DNA of 64,000 nt, from assembly GCF_029360665.1 (NCBI RefSeq), contig NZ_JARDUB010000003.1, forward strand, positions 496,001 to 560,000, given 5' to 3'. The notes beneath the pieces are model-generated. The model was given only the letters and a program-made list of their open reading frames with translations, made no database searches and had not been told where the DNA came from. Numbering within the stretch: the stretch's first letter is position 1; each line of letters begins with the position of its first letter. The position numbers and the translations under genes were made by a program. Source of the stretch: Eudoraea chungangensis. Lineage in GTDB: Bacteria > Bacteroidota > Bacteroidia > Flavobacteriales > Flavobacteriaceae. This document shows, piece after piece, positions 44,842 to 53,998 of this stretch.

Positions 44842-46095
44842 TATTTATACAACTTCAAAAATACATTTTTCTGTTATCTTTTATTAGTAATAAGCTGTGG
44901 AAACCATCCATCTAAGGAAAAGCTTGGCGAACTCTCCAGTAATTCTAAAGAGGTTGTCCGAGAAAATCCTGGAATTATCGTTGGCGCAAATAAGGTATTC
45001 TCCTATTTACCAAGTCTAAAAGGAAAAAAAATAGCAATTGTTGCCAACCAAACCTCCGTGATTTTTAAATCTGAATATGGCTCAGAATCGAAAGATGAAT
45101 ACACGCATCTGGTAGATAGTCTGCTTAGCTTAAACGTGCAAATTGAAAAAGTCTTTGCTCCCGAACATGGTTTTAGAGGTATGGCAGACGCCGGAGAACA
45201 TGTAATGGATGGGATAGACACAAAAACAGGTCTTTCAATAATTTCATTGTACGGAAAAAACAGAAAACCATCCAAAGAACAGTTAAAGGGAATCGATGTT
45301 GTACTATTTGACATACAAGATGTTGGCGTGCGATTTTACACCTATATAGCAACCTTACAGCTGGTGATGGAAGCCTGTGCAGATTTAAGTATCCCAATAA
45401 TTGTTTTAGACAGACCTAACCCGAATGCAAACTATGTAGACGGGCCTACGATGGAAAAAGAACACCTAGGGTTTTTAGGTCTAACTACTATCCCACTGGT
45501 ATATGGAATGACCATTGGTGAGTATGCGGAAATGATAAATGAAGAAGCCTGGTTAAATGATAAATTAAAAGCACAACTAAGTGTAATACCCTTAGAAAAT
45601 TATACCCATAACTCAAATTACGTTCTACCTATAAGACCCTCCCCTAACCTGCCCAATCAGCAGTCTGTAAAGTTATATCCAAGTTTAGGTCTTTTCGAAG
45701 GAACCAATGTAAATGCTGGGCGAGGTTCCGAAAACCAATTTCAGCGCTTCGGCGCCTCTTTTTTAGATGCCACGTATTTTGATTTTGACTATATCCCTAT
45801 TCCCAATTTTGGCTCTAAAAACCCTAAACAACTAAATAAAACTTGTTACGGAAGGGATCTATCCACAATAAAACCTCCAAACGAAGTGACCTTAAAATGG
45901 ATTATAGAGGCATATGATCACAGTACAGATAAGGCTTTATTTTTTAACGAAAGTGGGTTTACAAAACACGCAGGCACTCGAAAATTACAGCAACAAATCA
46001 CGGCTGGTTGGAACGAAGAGCGCATAAAGAATGCATGGGCAACAGATATAGCAAAGTTTAAGAGTATTCGGGAGAAATACCTTCGCTATCCTTGA
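44836..46095 (+). CDS. DUF1343 lipoprotein (NamZ-like exo-N-acetylmuramidase family)
   Basis: 419 residues. N-terminal lipoprotein signal with lipobox VISC (about Cys21). Conserved blocks: GKKIAIVANQTSV, APEHGFRGMADAGE, YGKNRKPS, DVVLFDIQDVGVRFYTY, VLDRPNP, MTIGEYAEM and RPSPNLPNQQS, a clear DUF1343 protein. A characterised member, NamZ, is an exo-beta-N-acetylmuramidase that releases MurNAc from peptidoglycan fragments, so a role in periplasmic peptidoglycan turnover is likely. Its start codon touches that of the divergent permease. The end is 4 nt from the convergent sterol desaturase-like gene. Confidence 0.9.
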   Translation: MHYLYNFKNTFFCYLLLVISCGNHPSKEKLGELSSNSKEVVRENPGIIVGANKVFSYLPSLKGKKIAIVANQTSVIFKSEYGSESKDEYTHLVDSLLSLNVQIEKVFAPEHGFRGMADAGEHVMDGIDTKTGLSIISLYGKNRKPSKEQLKGIDVVLFDIQDVGVRFYTYIATLQLVMEACADLSIPIIVLDRPNPNANYVDGPTMEKEHLGFLGLTTIPLVYGMTIGEYAEMINEEAWLNDKLKAQLSVIPLENYTHNSNYVLPIRPSPNLPNQQSVKLYPSLGLFEGTNVNAGRGSENQFQRFGASFLDATYFDFDYIPIPNFGSKNPKQLNKTCYGRDLSTIKPPNEVTLKWIIEAYDHSTDKALFFNESGFTKHAGTRKLQQQITAGWNEERIKNAWATDIAKFKSIREKYLRYP

Positions 46096-46099
46096 GCAC

Positions 46100-46939
46100 C
46101 TATTTAGAAGATTCCATACTGGTGGGTTTTCGATATTTATGAAAAGGCTGTTTTAATAGGCCACCTATACTCGCATTGGTAACCTTATCGGGAAAAGTAT
46201 CTACACCATATACTATCCTTTCCCGGTCGAATTTCATATAGGTGCCTAAAAGACGATCCCAAATGGAGAATATATTTCCATAATTAGAGTCTGTATAAGG
46301 CAGTTTATAATGGTGGTGAACCTTATGCATATCTGGAGATACCACTAACCAACTAATGGCTTCGTCTACCTTTTTTGGGAGTTTAATATTGGCATGACTA
46401 AATTGTGTGGCTACAATAGATAATGATTGGTACAGCATTACAATACCTATAGGTGTACCTACAACAAAAACCCCTAATAGCGTAAAGGTAAAACGGACTA
46501 AACTTTCTAGTGGATGGTGTCTATTCGCCGTGGTGGTATCCACTTCATGATCCGTATGGTGCACCAAGTGAATCATCCATAAAGGTTTTACTTTGTGTTC
46601 TACAAAATGTGCTAAATACGCTCCAAAAAAATCTAATAACATTACTCCCAAAACTACATAGGCCCAAAGAGGAAGGTTAGGAATCCAGTTTATTATGCCA
46701 AAGTTATTTAGCTGAACCCAATCGCTTGTTTTTAGCAATAAAAAAGCAAGAGAAAAATTAACTAATATAGTAGTGAACGTAAAGAATAAATTAGGTAGTG
46801 CGTGCCGCCATTTTTTATATTTAAAATTAAAAAGAGGCAAAATTCCTTCGAGTAACCAAAAGAAAGTGATACCCAAAACTAATATCAGACTTCGATGACT
46901 GGAAGGGATATTTTCAAAATAGCTAATAATTGCATCCAT
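46100..46939 (-). CDS. sterol desaturase / fatty acid hydroxylase superfamily membrane protein
   Basis: 279 residues with four or five membrane helices and the di-iron histidine clusters of the family: HFVEH, HLVHHTDH, NRHH and MHKVHHHY, in the expected order on the cytoplasmic side. It would insert oxygen or a double bond into a lipid; the substrate in this organism is unknown (bacterial members act on carotenoids, sphingolipids or ether lipids, among others). It is not linked by spacing to the genes on either side. Confidence 0.9.
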   Translation of the reverse strand: MDAIISYFENIPSSHRSLILVLGITFFWLLEGILPLFNFKYKKWRHALPNLFFTFTTILVNFSLAFLLLKTSDWVQLNNFGIINWIPNLPLWAYVVLGVMLLDFFGAYLAHFVEHKVKPLWMIHLVHHTDHEVDTTTANRHHPLESLVRFTFTLLGVFVVGTPIGIVMLYQSLSIVATQFSHANIKLPKKVDEAISWLVVSPDMHKVHHHYKLPYTDSNYGNIFSIWDRLLGTYMKFDRERIVYGVDTFPDKVTNASIGGLLKQPFHKYRKPTSMESSK

Positions 46940-46995
46940 TGCCTAAAGTTATTAATTTTTAAGAATACCACAGCTAGTAAAAGAAGATGGTAAAC

Positions 46996-47490
46996 TTAAA
47001 ATTTGATATTTTTTTTCATTTCTTCCACGATATTAAAGGCTGCAGGGCAAATAGCAACGTTTTTAAGAGTAAGAGCGGAAATTTGTTGAAATTTTTTTCT
47101 GTCTGTATGAGGAAACTCTCTACAGGCCTTAGGCCTTACCTCATAAATAGAGCAGTAGTTGTCTTCCCCCAAAAATACACAGGGTACATTTTGTAAAACA
47201 TAGTCTTGATCTTCATCTATTTTCAAATACTGTTTAATAAAAAGCTGTGGTTTTAATCTTAAATGTTTTGCAATTCTCACTACATCATTGTCTGTAAAAA
47301 GCGGGCCGGTAGTTCTACAACAATTTGCACATTCTAAACAATCCGTTTTTGAGAACTCCTTTTCGTGCAATTCGGACATTAGATAATCAAGATTCTTTGG
47401 TGGCTTTTTTCTGAGTTTGCCAAAGAATTTTCTATTTTCGGAATGTTTTTCTTTTGCCTTTTGTGGCAAGTTCTTAAGTTCTTCTTTCAT
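46996..47490 (-). CDS. YkgJ family cysteine-cluster protein
   Basis: 164 residues. Cys pattern DCLECANCC, then CVFLGEDNYCSIYEVRPKACREFP, the YkgJ (CxxCxxCC / zinc- or iron-chelating) signature; an additional Cys lies in VAICPAAF. The N-terminus is Lys-rich. Family members are presumed metal-binding, possibly Fe-S, with no settled function. It diverges from the methyltransferase gene, with 84 nt between starts. Confidence 0.9.
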   Translation of the reverse strand: MKEELKNLPQKAKEKHSENRKFFGKLRKKPPKNLDYLMSELHEKEFSKTDCLECANCCRTTGPLFTDNDVVRIAKHLRLKPQLFIKQYLKIDEDQDYVLQNVPCVFLGEDNYCSIYEVRPKACREFPHTDRKKFQQISALTLKNVAICPAAFNIVEEMKKNIKF

Positions 47491-47574
47491 TGCATAAGAA
47501 ATCGACGTCCCATTACTGAAACTATTTTCAGCAGTTATTAAAAAAGGTAAAGAGCTTATAAATCTACAAATAAA

Positions 47575-48294
47575 ATGAACGATGATTTGCTTGGTGAGGC
47601 AGTACTGGACTTTTTGAATAAAAACGGTCCAGAAAACATTAAAACCTATTCGTCTTTGAACGAAAAAGACGAGCTACCCATAGCCTATCTCTTTCGGAAG
47701 TATAGGGAAATGCCTCTTATAGAAAAAAAAGCGCTACAGCTTTGTTACGGAAAAGTTTTAGACATTGGTTGTGGAGCAGGCAGCCATAGTATATATCTAC
47801 AGAAAAAGGGTCTAGATGTCACTGCCCTAGATAGTTCTTTAGGAGCTACAAAGGTCTGTTGGGCTAGGGGAATTAAAAAGGTTGTCCACAGCCCTATACT
47901 AGACTACTCTGGTTCTAAATTTGATACCCTACTACTGCTAATGAATGGCATTGGCCTTGCTGAAACCCTTGGTAATCTATCAGAATTTCTTATGCACCTA
48001 AAAGGTTTAATTCATAATAAAGGTCAAATTCTCCTCGATTCCAGTGATATTATTTATATGTTTGACAAAGATGAAGACGGAGGGTACTGGGTTCCAAATA
48101 ACGGAGCATATTATGGCGAAGTAGAATTTACTATGACTTATAAAGGCATAACTACTGCTGCATTTCCTTGGCTTTACATAGATTTTAATAGACTAAAAGA
48201 AGTGGCCTCCTTAATAGGTTTAGATTGTGAAATGATAGTTGTAGGAGATCATTACGACTACCTAGCAAGATTACGCTTATTTGATACTATTTAA
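47575..48294 (+). CDS. class I SAM-dependent methyltransferase
   Basis: 239 residues. The SAM-binding motif I is VLDIGCGAGSHSIYL (about 61-75), followed by the acidic motif II ALDSS and a motif IV-like LLLMNGIGLAETL. There is no signal peptide. The post-motif region NGAYYGEVEFTMTYKG suggests a small-molecule or protein substrate that cannot be named. The start is the ATG within AAAATGAACG; no better upstream codon is visible. It precedes a secreted metalloprotease gene by 43 nt. Confidence 0.88.
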   Translation: MNDDLLGEAVLDFLNKNGPENIKTYSSLNEKDELPIAYLFRKYREMPLIEKKALQLCYGKVLDIGCGAGSHSIYLQKKGLDVTALDSSLGATKVCWARGIKKVVHSPILDYSGSKFDTLLLLMNGIGLAETLGNLSEFLMHLKGLIHNKGQILLDSSDIIYMFDKDEDGGYWVPNNGAYYGEVEFTMTYKGITTAAFPWLYIDFNRLKEVASLIGLDCEMIVVGDHYDYLARLRLFDTI

Positions 48295-48337
48295 GTAATT
48301 TGCACGTTTAACTTTAAGTCTTAACAAAAAAGATCTT

Positions 48338-49126
48338 ATGAAAAATTATAGAACAATATTCTTCCTGCTTTTTATAGGATTTACGTTAAGTTGTGCGGAT
48401 GACGATGCCAACCCGGGTGAAGTGATCAAGTCTGCTAATTTATTAACCACAGGAGCTTCTGCAAACGATATTCTCTCCAATGCTAGTTTCACCAGGCTTC
48501 ATGTTGAAATGGCCTATGTGGTAGGTTTTAGACCAACAGATGAGGCTATAAGCAATTTAGAAACATTTTTAAGGGAACGAACCTTTAAGGATGAAATAGA
48601 AATTATCCTGAGACCTTTAGGATCGCCAGAGGAGGAAGACCTTACTATTACCGAAATTGTTGAATTGGAAAGTGACAATAGAACACTTTACAACCTAGAC
48701 GATATGCTGGCCATTTACATTTATTTTGCCGATGCCCCGTCCGAAGGAGACGATCCTGATGAAGGTTTATTCACTTTAGGTGCAAGTTATAGAAATACTT
48801 CTATGATAATTCATGAGTCTACTTTAAGAGAATTCGCTACGCGGAGTGTTTTGGTTAGCCTGGCAGATATAGAATCGGCCACTTTGATGCACGAATTTGG
48901 TCACCTTTTTGGTCTTGTGAACCTAGGTACAAATCCTGTAAATAATCATATAGACCCAGATTCTCCAAGCCATTGTAATGAAGCAGTTTGTTTAATGCGA
49001 GCTGAATTAGAATTTGGCATGGGAATGATGAGTATAATGGAAAAAAACATGCTAGCAAAAGGAGCTATTGTTCCTGACTTAGATGCAGAATGCATCTTAG
49101 ACTTACAAAATAATGGTGGCAGGTAA
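48338..49126 (+). CDS. lipoprotein zinc metalloprotease ('membrane metalloprotease' type)
   Basis: 262 residues. Lipoprotein signal with lipobox TLSC (Cys19). The zinc site is HEFGHLFGLVNLG, a HExxH followed by Gly as in metzincins, but the usual third ligand position (residue 11 of the motif) is Asn; the NNHIDP...SHC and following CLM segment may supply the third ligand and Met-turn. This is the pattern of proteins annotated 'membrane metalloprotease' in flavobacteria. It should act at the cell surface or in the periplasm. A 9-bp inverted repeat follows the stop. Confidence 0.8.
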   Translation: MKNYRTIFFLLFIGFTLSCADDDANPGEVIKSANLLTTGASANDILSNASFTRLHVEMAYVVGFRPTDEAISNLETFLRERTFKDEIEIILRPLGSPEEEDLTITEIVELESDNRTLYNLDDMLAIYIYFADAPSEGDDPDEGLFTLGASYRNTSMIIHESTLREFATRSVLVSLADIESATLMHEFGHLFGLVNLGTNPVNNHIDPDSPSHCNEAVCLMRAELEFGMGMMSIMEKNMLAKGAIVPDLDAECILDLQNNGGR

Positions 49127-49130
49127 GCAT

Positions 49131-49158
49131 TTTATAGGTGAAACTAAAAACCTATAAA
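49131..49158. terminator. possible bidirectional terminator between convergent genes
   Basis: TTTATAGGT (49131-49139) and ACCTATAAA (49150-49158) form a perfect 9-bp stem with a 10-nt loop, in the 42-nt space between the metalloprotease and queE stops. The stem is AT-rich and lacks a clear T tract on either side, so efficiency is uncertain. Confidence 0.4.
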
Positions 49159-49168
49159 CGAGACCCGC

Positions 49169-49801
49169 TTATGGGATATTCAAATATTTATGGGTTTGCA
49201 AAGAAATTTTCCATTTAGGATTAGCCATTACATAGTCTACAATCATAGGGGTTACTTTGTCCCTTACACTCCATTCTGGCTGGAGAAATAGCATACATTC
49301 TTTTCCGACTTTAGCAGCCTGTTCTTCTGCAAAAACCAAGTCGTGCTTGTTATATACGATCATCTTTAACTCATGCGCTACCGAATATACTTCTTTCATG
49401 GGAAGCTTATTTTTTTTGGGGGAAAGACATATCCAATCCCATGTGCCTGTTAAGGGATAGGCCCCGGAAGTCTCTATATGAATATTTAATCCTTTCTCTT
49501 TTAAGGCAGTCGTAATAGGATTCATATTCCACGTCAGTGGTTCCCCTCCGGTTATTACAATTGTATCGGAATACTTGCTTGCATTATTAACAATAGCCTC
49601 AATAGCCGTTGGAGGATGGGTAGCTGCATTCCAACTTTCCTTTACATCACACCAATGGCAGCCAACATCACAGCCACCTACTCTAATAAAATAAGCTGCA
49701 GTTCCTTTGTGAAAACCTTCCCCTTGAATGGTATAGAATTCTTCCATTAGAGGTAGCATAGTACCCTTTTCTACCAAATCCATTATTTCCATTTCTGACA
49801 T
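49169..49801 (-). CDS. queE: 7-carboxy-7-deazaguanine synthase QueE
   Basis: 210 residues, radical SAM. The N-terminal LMEEFYTIQGEGFHKGT is the QueE substrate loop, and the cluster-binding Cys are C44-x3-C48-x2-C51 (GGCDVGCHWCD). VITGGEPLTW follows, as does IHIETSG. It converts 6-carboxytetrahydropterin to 7-carboxy-7-deazaguanine in queuosine precursor synthesis. The other queuosine genes are not adjacent. No preQ1 riboswitch-like structure was noticed upstream, although the gap is only about 100 nt. Confidence 0.93.
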   Translation of the reverse strand: MSEMEIMDLVEKGTMLPLMEEFYTIQGEGFHKGTAAYFIRVGGCDVGCHWCDVKESWNAATHPPTAIEAIVNNASKYSDTIVITGGEPLTWNMNPITTALKEKGLNIHIETSGAYPLTGTWDWICLSPKKNKLPMKEVYSVAHELKMIVYNKHDLVFAEEQAAKVGKECMLFLQPEWSVRDKVTPMIVDYVMANPKWKISLQTHKYLNIP

Positions 49802-49907
49802 CCGACAAAGATACGTTATACTATTTAGGATATCCCAGAGTTTTTTGGAAGATAAACTGAGCTAGGTAGTAGCAGAAACGAGTTTTATCTCATATAGTAG
49901 CTAGACT

Positions 49908-50357
49908 CTATTTGGAAGCAATAACATCTATTTCAACGCTGGCGTTTCTAGCCAAGCCTTTTGCAGCAAATGTAGTTCTGGCTGGTTTCTTTGTAAAGTG
50001 TTTGGAATAAACCTTGTTAAAGGCTGAAAAATCCTCCATAGAAGCTAAAATTACTGTACATTTCACCACATTGTCAAGAGTTAAGCCGTGTTGTTCAAGA
50101 ACTTCTTTGATATTCTTAATGGCCTGTTCTGTCTCTGTCACTATACCCGCTTCAACCATAGTTCGTGTAGTATGATCCATCCCTATTTGACCGGCTAAAA
50201 AGAAAAGATTGCCAACCTCAACTACGTCGCTATAAGGAGCTGATTGTTTTTTTATCTCGTGTGAAGGGTGAAATACAATGGGGGACTTCTCCTGTCCAGT
50301 TAAAGTAGTAATAGAAACGGACAGGAGACAGAGGTATATACACAGCTGCTTTTTCAT
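49908..50357 (-). CDS. exported RidA family protein
   Basis: 149 residues: signal peptide (about 1-21, ending TLTG-Q) followed by a complete RidA/YjgF/UK114 domain. VEVGNLFFLAGQIGMD, the middle TVILASMEDFSAFN and the substrate-binding Arg in KPARTTF (Arg127) are visible, as is the terminal ASVEIDVIA. Cytoplasmic RidA deaminates reactive enamine/imine intermediates; an exported version must act in the periplasm, where the substrate is unclear. It diverges from the HerA-like gene. Confidence 0.88.
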   Translation of the reverse strand: MKKQLCIYLCLLSVSITTLTGQEKSPIVFHPSHEIKKQSAPYSDVVEVGNLFFLAGQIGMDHTTRTMVEAGIVTETEQAIKNIKEVLEQHGLTLDNVVKCTVILASMEDFSAFNKVYSKHFTKKPARTTFAAKGLARNASVEIDVIASK

Positions 50358-50414
50358 AAATATTAGTTTTTAATGTTGAATAAAATTACCCTATTTTTAT
50401 CAAAAATAGAAGGA

Positions 50415-51935
50415 ATGAAGACCAAAGACGATTTCTATACCCATATTATTGATGGTTATTCTACCAAGGGCGATGCTATAACCCTAGGAGCGGCCATGCT
50501 CAATGAAGAGGCGGTAGAGAATGCCTTGGTTAAAATACCTTTAAAAACACTCAATAGACATGGCTTAATTGCAGGTGCTACTGGGACTGGCAAGACAAAA
50601 ACGCTGCAAATCCTGGCGGAGAATCTTTCTGACAAAGGCATTCCTGTTCTTTTGATGGATTTAAAAGGAGACCTCAGCGGATTAGCGCAAGCAAGTCCGG
50701 GACATCCAAAAATTGATGAGCGGCACAGCAAAATTGGTATTCCATTTACTGCAAAGAGTTTCCCGGTTGAAATTCTATCTCTCTCAGAGCAAGCAGGTGT
50801 AAAAATGAGGGCAACCGTGTCCGAATTCGGGCCGGTGTTATTGTCTCGAATATTAGATTTATCAAAAACCCAGGAAGGCATAGTCGCGGTAATTTTTAAG
50901 TATTGTGATGACCATAGTTTGCCCTTGCTAGATCTAAAAGACTTTAAAAAGGTCTTGCAATATGCCACCGGAAATGGTAAGGCAGAATTCGCCAAGGAAT
51001 ACGGACGGATTTCTACAAGTTCTACCGGTACTATTTTGCGGAAAGTTATTGAACTTGAACAACAAGGAGCGGATCTGTTTTTTGGAGAAAAATCCTTCGA
51101 AGTAGATGATCTAACCCGTATAGATGATCAAGGAAGAGGTATCATAAATATTGTTCGGCTAACAGATATCCAGGACAGGCCTAAATTGTTTAGTACTTTT
51201 ATGCTGAGTCTTCTTGCCGAAATTTATGCCACATTTCCGGAACAAGGAGATAGTGACCAGCCAGAATTGGTATTCTTCATAGATGAAGCGCATTTAATTT
51301 TTAAGGAGGCGTCAGATGCCTTATTAGACCAGATCGAAAGTATTGTAAAACTGATCCGATCAAAGGGAATTGGACTTTATTTTGTAACCCAAAATCCAAC
51401 GGATATTCCGGATGCAGTTTTGGCCCAGTTAGGACTTAAAGTGCAACATGCCCTTCGAGCGTTTACTGCGAAAGACAGGAAAGCAATTAAATTAGCTGCA
51501 GAAAATTATCCTCTTTCCGATTTTTATGACACAAAAGCTGTCCTTACTTCTTTAGGAATTGGAGAAGCCTTAATTACTGCATTGGATGAAAAAGGAAGAC
51601 CTACGCCATTGGCAGCTACCTTACTTAGAGCTCCAATGAGCAGAATGGACATTTTAACTTCGGAAGAATTAAACGAAGTCTTGGAAAATTCTACCCTGAG
51701 TAAAAAATACAATAAAACTATTGACAGAGAAAGTGCATACGAACTATTGAATAGAAAAATTGCAATAGCCGAAAAAGAAGCAGAAGAAATACAGAAAAGA
51801 GAAGTTACTAAAAAGCGCAGAACAACTTCAGGCAGCGGGCGAAAAAGTACACGAATGAATCCAGTGGTTAAAGTTTTGACCAGTGCTACATTTATTAGGG
51901 GGGTGATGGGGGTCTTAAATAAAATGATGCGATAA
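50415..51935 (+). CDS. HerA-like / DUF853 family ATPase
   Basis: 506 residues from the chosen start. I prefer the ATG at 50415 to one at 50373 because it is preceded by AGAAGGA and gives the family-typical opening MKTKDDFYTHI. Walker A is GATGTGKTKT (54-63), Walker B LVFFIDEAH, with an Arg-finger region downstream (LRAFTAKDRKAI). It belongs to the DUF853/YjgR branch of HerA-FtsK-like hexameric ATPases, of unsettled role. Residues near 470-490 are rich in Lys/Arg. No nuclease partner is next to it, so a HerA-NurA type pair is not suggested. Confidence 0.88.
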   Translation: MKTKDDFYTHIIDGYSTKGDAITLGAAMLNEEAVENALVKIPLKTLNRHGLIAGATGTGKTKTLQILAENLSDKGIPVLLMDLKGDLSGLAQASPGHPKIDERHSKIGIPFTAKSFPVEILSLSEQAGVKMRATVSEFGPVLLSRILDLSKTQEGIVAVIFKYCDDHSLPLLDLKDFKKVLQYATGNGKAEFAKEYGRISTSSTGTILRKVIELEQQGADLFFGEKSFEVDDLTRIDDQGRGIINIVRLTDIQDRPKLFSTFMLSLLAEIYATFPEQGDSDQPELVFFIDEAHLIFKEASDALLDQIESIVKLIRSKGIGLYFVTQNPTDIPDAVLAQLGLKVQHALRAFTAKDRKAIKLAAENYPLSDFYDTKAVLTSLGIGEALITALDEKGRPTPLAATLLRAPMSRMDILTSEELNEVLENSTLSKKYNKTIDRESAYELLNRKIAIAEKEAEEIQKREVTKKRRTTSGSGRKSTRMNPVVKVLTSATFIRGVMGVLNKMMR

Positions 51936-51941
51936 ATACTT

Positions 51942-52496
51942 ATGAAAAAAATTCAAATACTCTTTATTTTGGCTTTAAGCCTTACCCTTTTGTTTTGCAA
52001 AAAAGAAAAGGACACCACATTTTTGATTAACAAGGAACGTGTGGGCAAGTTGCTAAGAACCAGTAAAGCAACAGAAATCGATTCTATCTTTCAGGGAGAT
52101 TCTATAGTACGAGAAGAAACCCAGATTGCCATTGGATCTTTCCCTCCCCGTTTTAATATTTATGAAAAAGGCGGCAAGCATTTACTTACCTTAACGCCAA
52201 ATAAGGATAGCCTCGCAACTATAGGTCTTGTACGCGTATATGACAATAGATATCTTACAGAAGAAGGAATAGGACTCTTGAGTACTTTTAGTGATATAAA
52301 AAAATCTTATGAAATAAAGAAGATTGTAACATCCTTAAATAACGTAGTAATATTTATAGAAAATAAAGATTTTTATTTTACCATAGACAAAGAAGAACTC
52401 CCAGCCAGTCTTCGATACGATACATCCTTGAACATTGAAGCAGTTCAGATTCCTGACGTGGCAAAAATAAAGTACTTAATGGTAGGTTGGGACTAA
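51942..52496 (+). CDS. lipoprotein of unknown function
   Basis: 184 residues with a lipoprotein signal (LLFC, Cys19). No domain recognised. The mature protein is beta-rich with motifs VGKLLRTSKATEIDSIFQGDS, IAIGSFPPRFNIYEKGG and a GLVRVYDNRYLTEEGIGL stretch that looks like a periplasmic ligand-binding or chaperone module of Bacteroidota. It begins 6 nt after the HerA-like stop and is followed after 13 nt by an alpha/beta hydrolase, so it shares their transcript. Confidence 0.75.
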   Translation: MKKIQILFILALSLTLLFCKKEKDTTFLINKERVGKLLRTSKATEIDSIFQGDSIVREETQIAIGSFPPRFNIYEKGGKHLLTLTPNKDSLATIGLVRVYDNRYLTEEGIGLLSTFSDIKKSYEIKKIVTSLNNVVIFIENKDFYFTIDKEELPASLRYDTSLNIEAVQIPDVAKIKYLMVGWD

Positions 52497-52509
52497 CTTT
52501 ATACTTGCG

Positions 52510-53355
52510 ATGAATAAGGTTATTTTCCAAATACTGGCCAAATCCTATGGCCTGTACATAAATTTTATAGCACTCTTTTCTCCTAAGATAGCTGCTGAAA
52601 AAGCTTTTACTTTGTATTGCAGTCCACGAAAGGGCAGAGTAATAGATATACAGGCGTACTTTTTAAATAAGGCAAAGGACCAAGTCATAAATATAGGAGG
52701 CTTAGACATACAAGTGTATCGGTGGAATGGCAGTGGAGAAACTGTATTACTTATGCACGGATGGGAAAGCAATAGCTTTAGATGGCGGTATCTAATCCAA
52801 TACCTTCAAAAAGAAAACTACAATATTATAGCTTTAGATGCACCTGCCCATGGAAACTCTTCTAATAAGTCATGGAATGTACCACTATATGCAGAATGCG
52901 CCTTTAGGGTTTGTGAACTATATAAGCCAGAATATCTTATTGGGCATTCTTTAGGTGGAATGGCAGCATTATTTATGCAGTATACGTATCCAAAAAATAG
53001 TATTGCCAAAATTATCACCATTGGCGCTCCCTCAGAATTTACTCAGTTGATGAACCACTTTAAAAGTTTACTTGGACTGAGTTCAAGAGTTATGAATGCT
53101 CTAAATGAATATTTTATATTTCATTTTGGCATGGCCATAAGTGATTTCTCAACAGCCATATTTGCTCGAGAAATAAAGGTTAGAGGTCTTCTTTTTCATG
53201 ATACGCAAGACCCAATTACCCCTTATATCTCCTCTGAAAAAGTCCATGCAAATTGGAAAGATAGCACTTTGGTTAGTACAAAAGGTTTTGGGCATTCCAT
53301 GCAACAGGCCGAGGTTAATTTAAAAATTATTGATTTTTTGAAGTCGACCAAATAG
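52510..53355 (+). CDS. alpha/beta hydrolase
   Basis: 281 residues of the standard fold: oxyanion-loop LMHGWESNSFRW, a Gly-Asn-rich turn LDAPAHGNS, nucleophile elbow GHSLGG (Ser147), an acidic FHDTQDPITPY and the C-terminal GFGHSMQQ with the catalytic His. The acid is likely Asp in DPITP. Substrate unknown. It has no signal peptide, though the first helix (LAKSYGLYINFIALF) is hydrophobic and could associate with the membrane. It is the third gene of the cluster begun by the HerA-like ATPase. Confidence 0.9.
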   Translation: MNKVIFQILAKSYGLYINFIALFSPKIAAEKAFTLYCSPRKGRVIDIQAYFLNKAKDQVINIGGLDIQVYRWNGSGETVLLMHGWESNSFRWRYLIQYLQKENYNIIALDAPAHGNSSNKSWNVPLYAECAFRVCELYKPEYLIGHSLGGMAALFMQYTYPKNSIAKIITIGAPSEFTQLMNHFKSLLGLSSRVMNALNEYFIFHFGMAISDFSTAIFAREIKVRGLLFHDTQDPITPYISSEKVHANWKDSTLVSTKGFGHSMQQAEVNLKIIDFLKSTK

Positions 53356-53378
53356 ATTAATTTTAACAAAAAAAATTT

Positions 53379-53801
53379 ATGCCTTCTATTGCACCTTTTC
53401 ATATTGCCATTCCTGTTCATAACCTATCCGAATGTAGGGAGTTTTATCGAAACGTATTAAACTGTGAGGAGGGTCGTAGTAGTGAACATTGGGTAGACTT
53501 TAATCTGTTCGGCCATCAATTGGTTATACATTACAAACCGAAATCAGAAGAAAATATACACACGAATCCGGTTGATGGAAAAAACGTTCCTGTACCCCAC
53601 TACGGGGTGGTCTTACCATGGGATGTTTTTGAAAGTTTTTCGAGGGAACTGCTAGAGAAGGGTGTAAATTTTGTTATTGAACCGTACGTCAGATTCAAAG
53701 GAGAGGTTGGTGAACAAGCTACCATGTTCTTCCTTGATCCTGCCGGCAATGCATTAGAGTTTAAAGCTTTTAAAGACTTAAATCAACTTTTTGCTTCCTA
53801 G
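53379..53801 (+). CDS. VOC (glyoxalase-like) family protein
   Basis: 140 residues with the vicinal-oxygen-chelate beta-alpha-beta-beta-beta fold: [22 protein letters not shown] at the start (metal His within FHIAIPV), a central HYGVVL, and the C-terminal [15 protein letters not shown] with the Glu ligand. Homologues are glyoxalase- or dioxygenase-like enzymes; the exact reaction cannot be read. It follows the hydrolase by 23 nt and its stop lies 2 nt from a convergent small gene. Confidence 0.9.
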   Translation: MPSIAPFHIAIPVHNLSECREFYRNVLNCEEGRSSEHWVDFNLFGHQLVIHYKPKSEENIHTNPVDGKNVPVPHYGVVLPWDVFESFSRELLEKGVNFVIEPYVRFKGEVGEQATMFFLDPAGNALEFKAFKDLNQLFAS

Positions 53802-53803
53802 GA

Positions 53804-53992
53804 TTATTTTCTTTTCTTGTAGGCGTAATAGCCCCAAGTACCTATTCCATATAAAACCCCAAATACTAGTCCAAGCACAGCCTTACTTAAAAGGGTATCC
53901 AAGGAAAAATCTCTTTCAAGAATACAGGAAAACAAAACAAATAGTACAATTGCAGCTATACTCCGTGATATAATATTTTTTATTTCCATCAA
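53804..53992 (-). CDS. small membrane protein (62 aa), unknown
   Basis: 62 residues with two hydrophobic spans (about 10-27 and 35-55), a link containing ERDFS and the basic tail YYAYKKRK. Two Met codons open the frame. No family recognised. Spacing to the aldo/keto reductase gene upstream on the same strand is 6 nt, so it probably sits on the same mRNA. Confidence 0.65.
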   Translation of the reverse strand: MMEIKNIISRSIAAIVLFVLFSCILERDFSLDTLLSKAVLGLVFGVLYGIGTWGYYAYKKRK

Positions 53993-53998
53993 TTAGTA

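Noticed and set aside
49851-49899. Imperfect inverted repeat (AGATAAACT / AGTTTTATCT) between queE and the RidA gene
   Set aside because: A bulge, a long loop and no T tract; could be a weak terminator for the RidA gene but not supportable.
50415-51935. HerA-like ATPase as part of an anti-phage defence pair
   Set aside because: It is the DUF853 housekeeping-type branch and no NurA, SIR2 or nuclease partner lies beside it.
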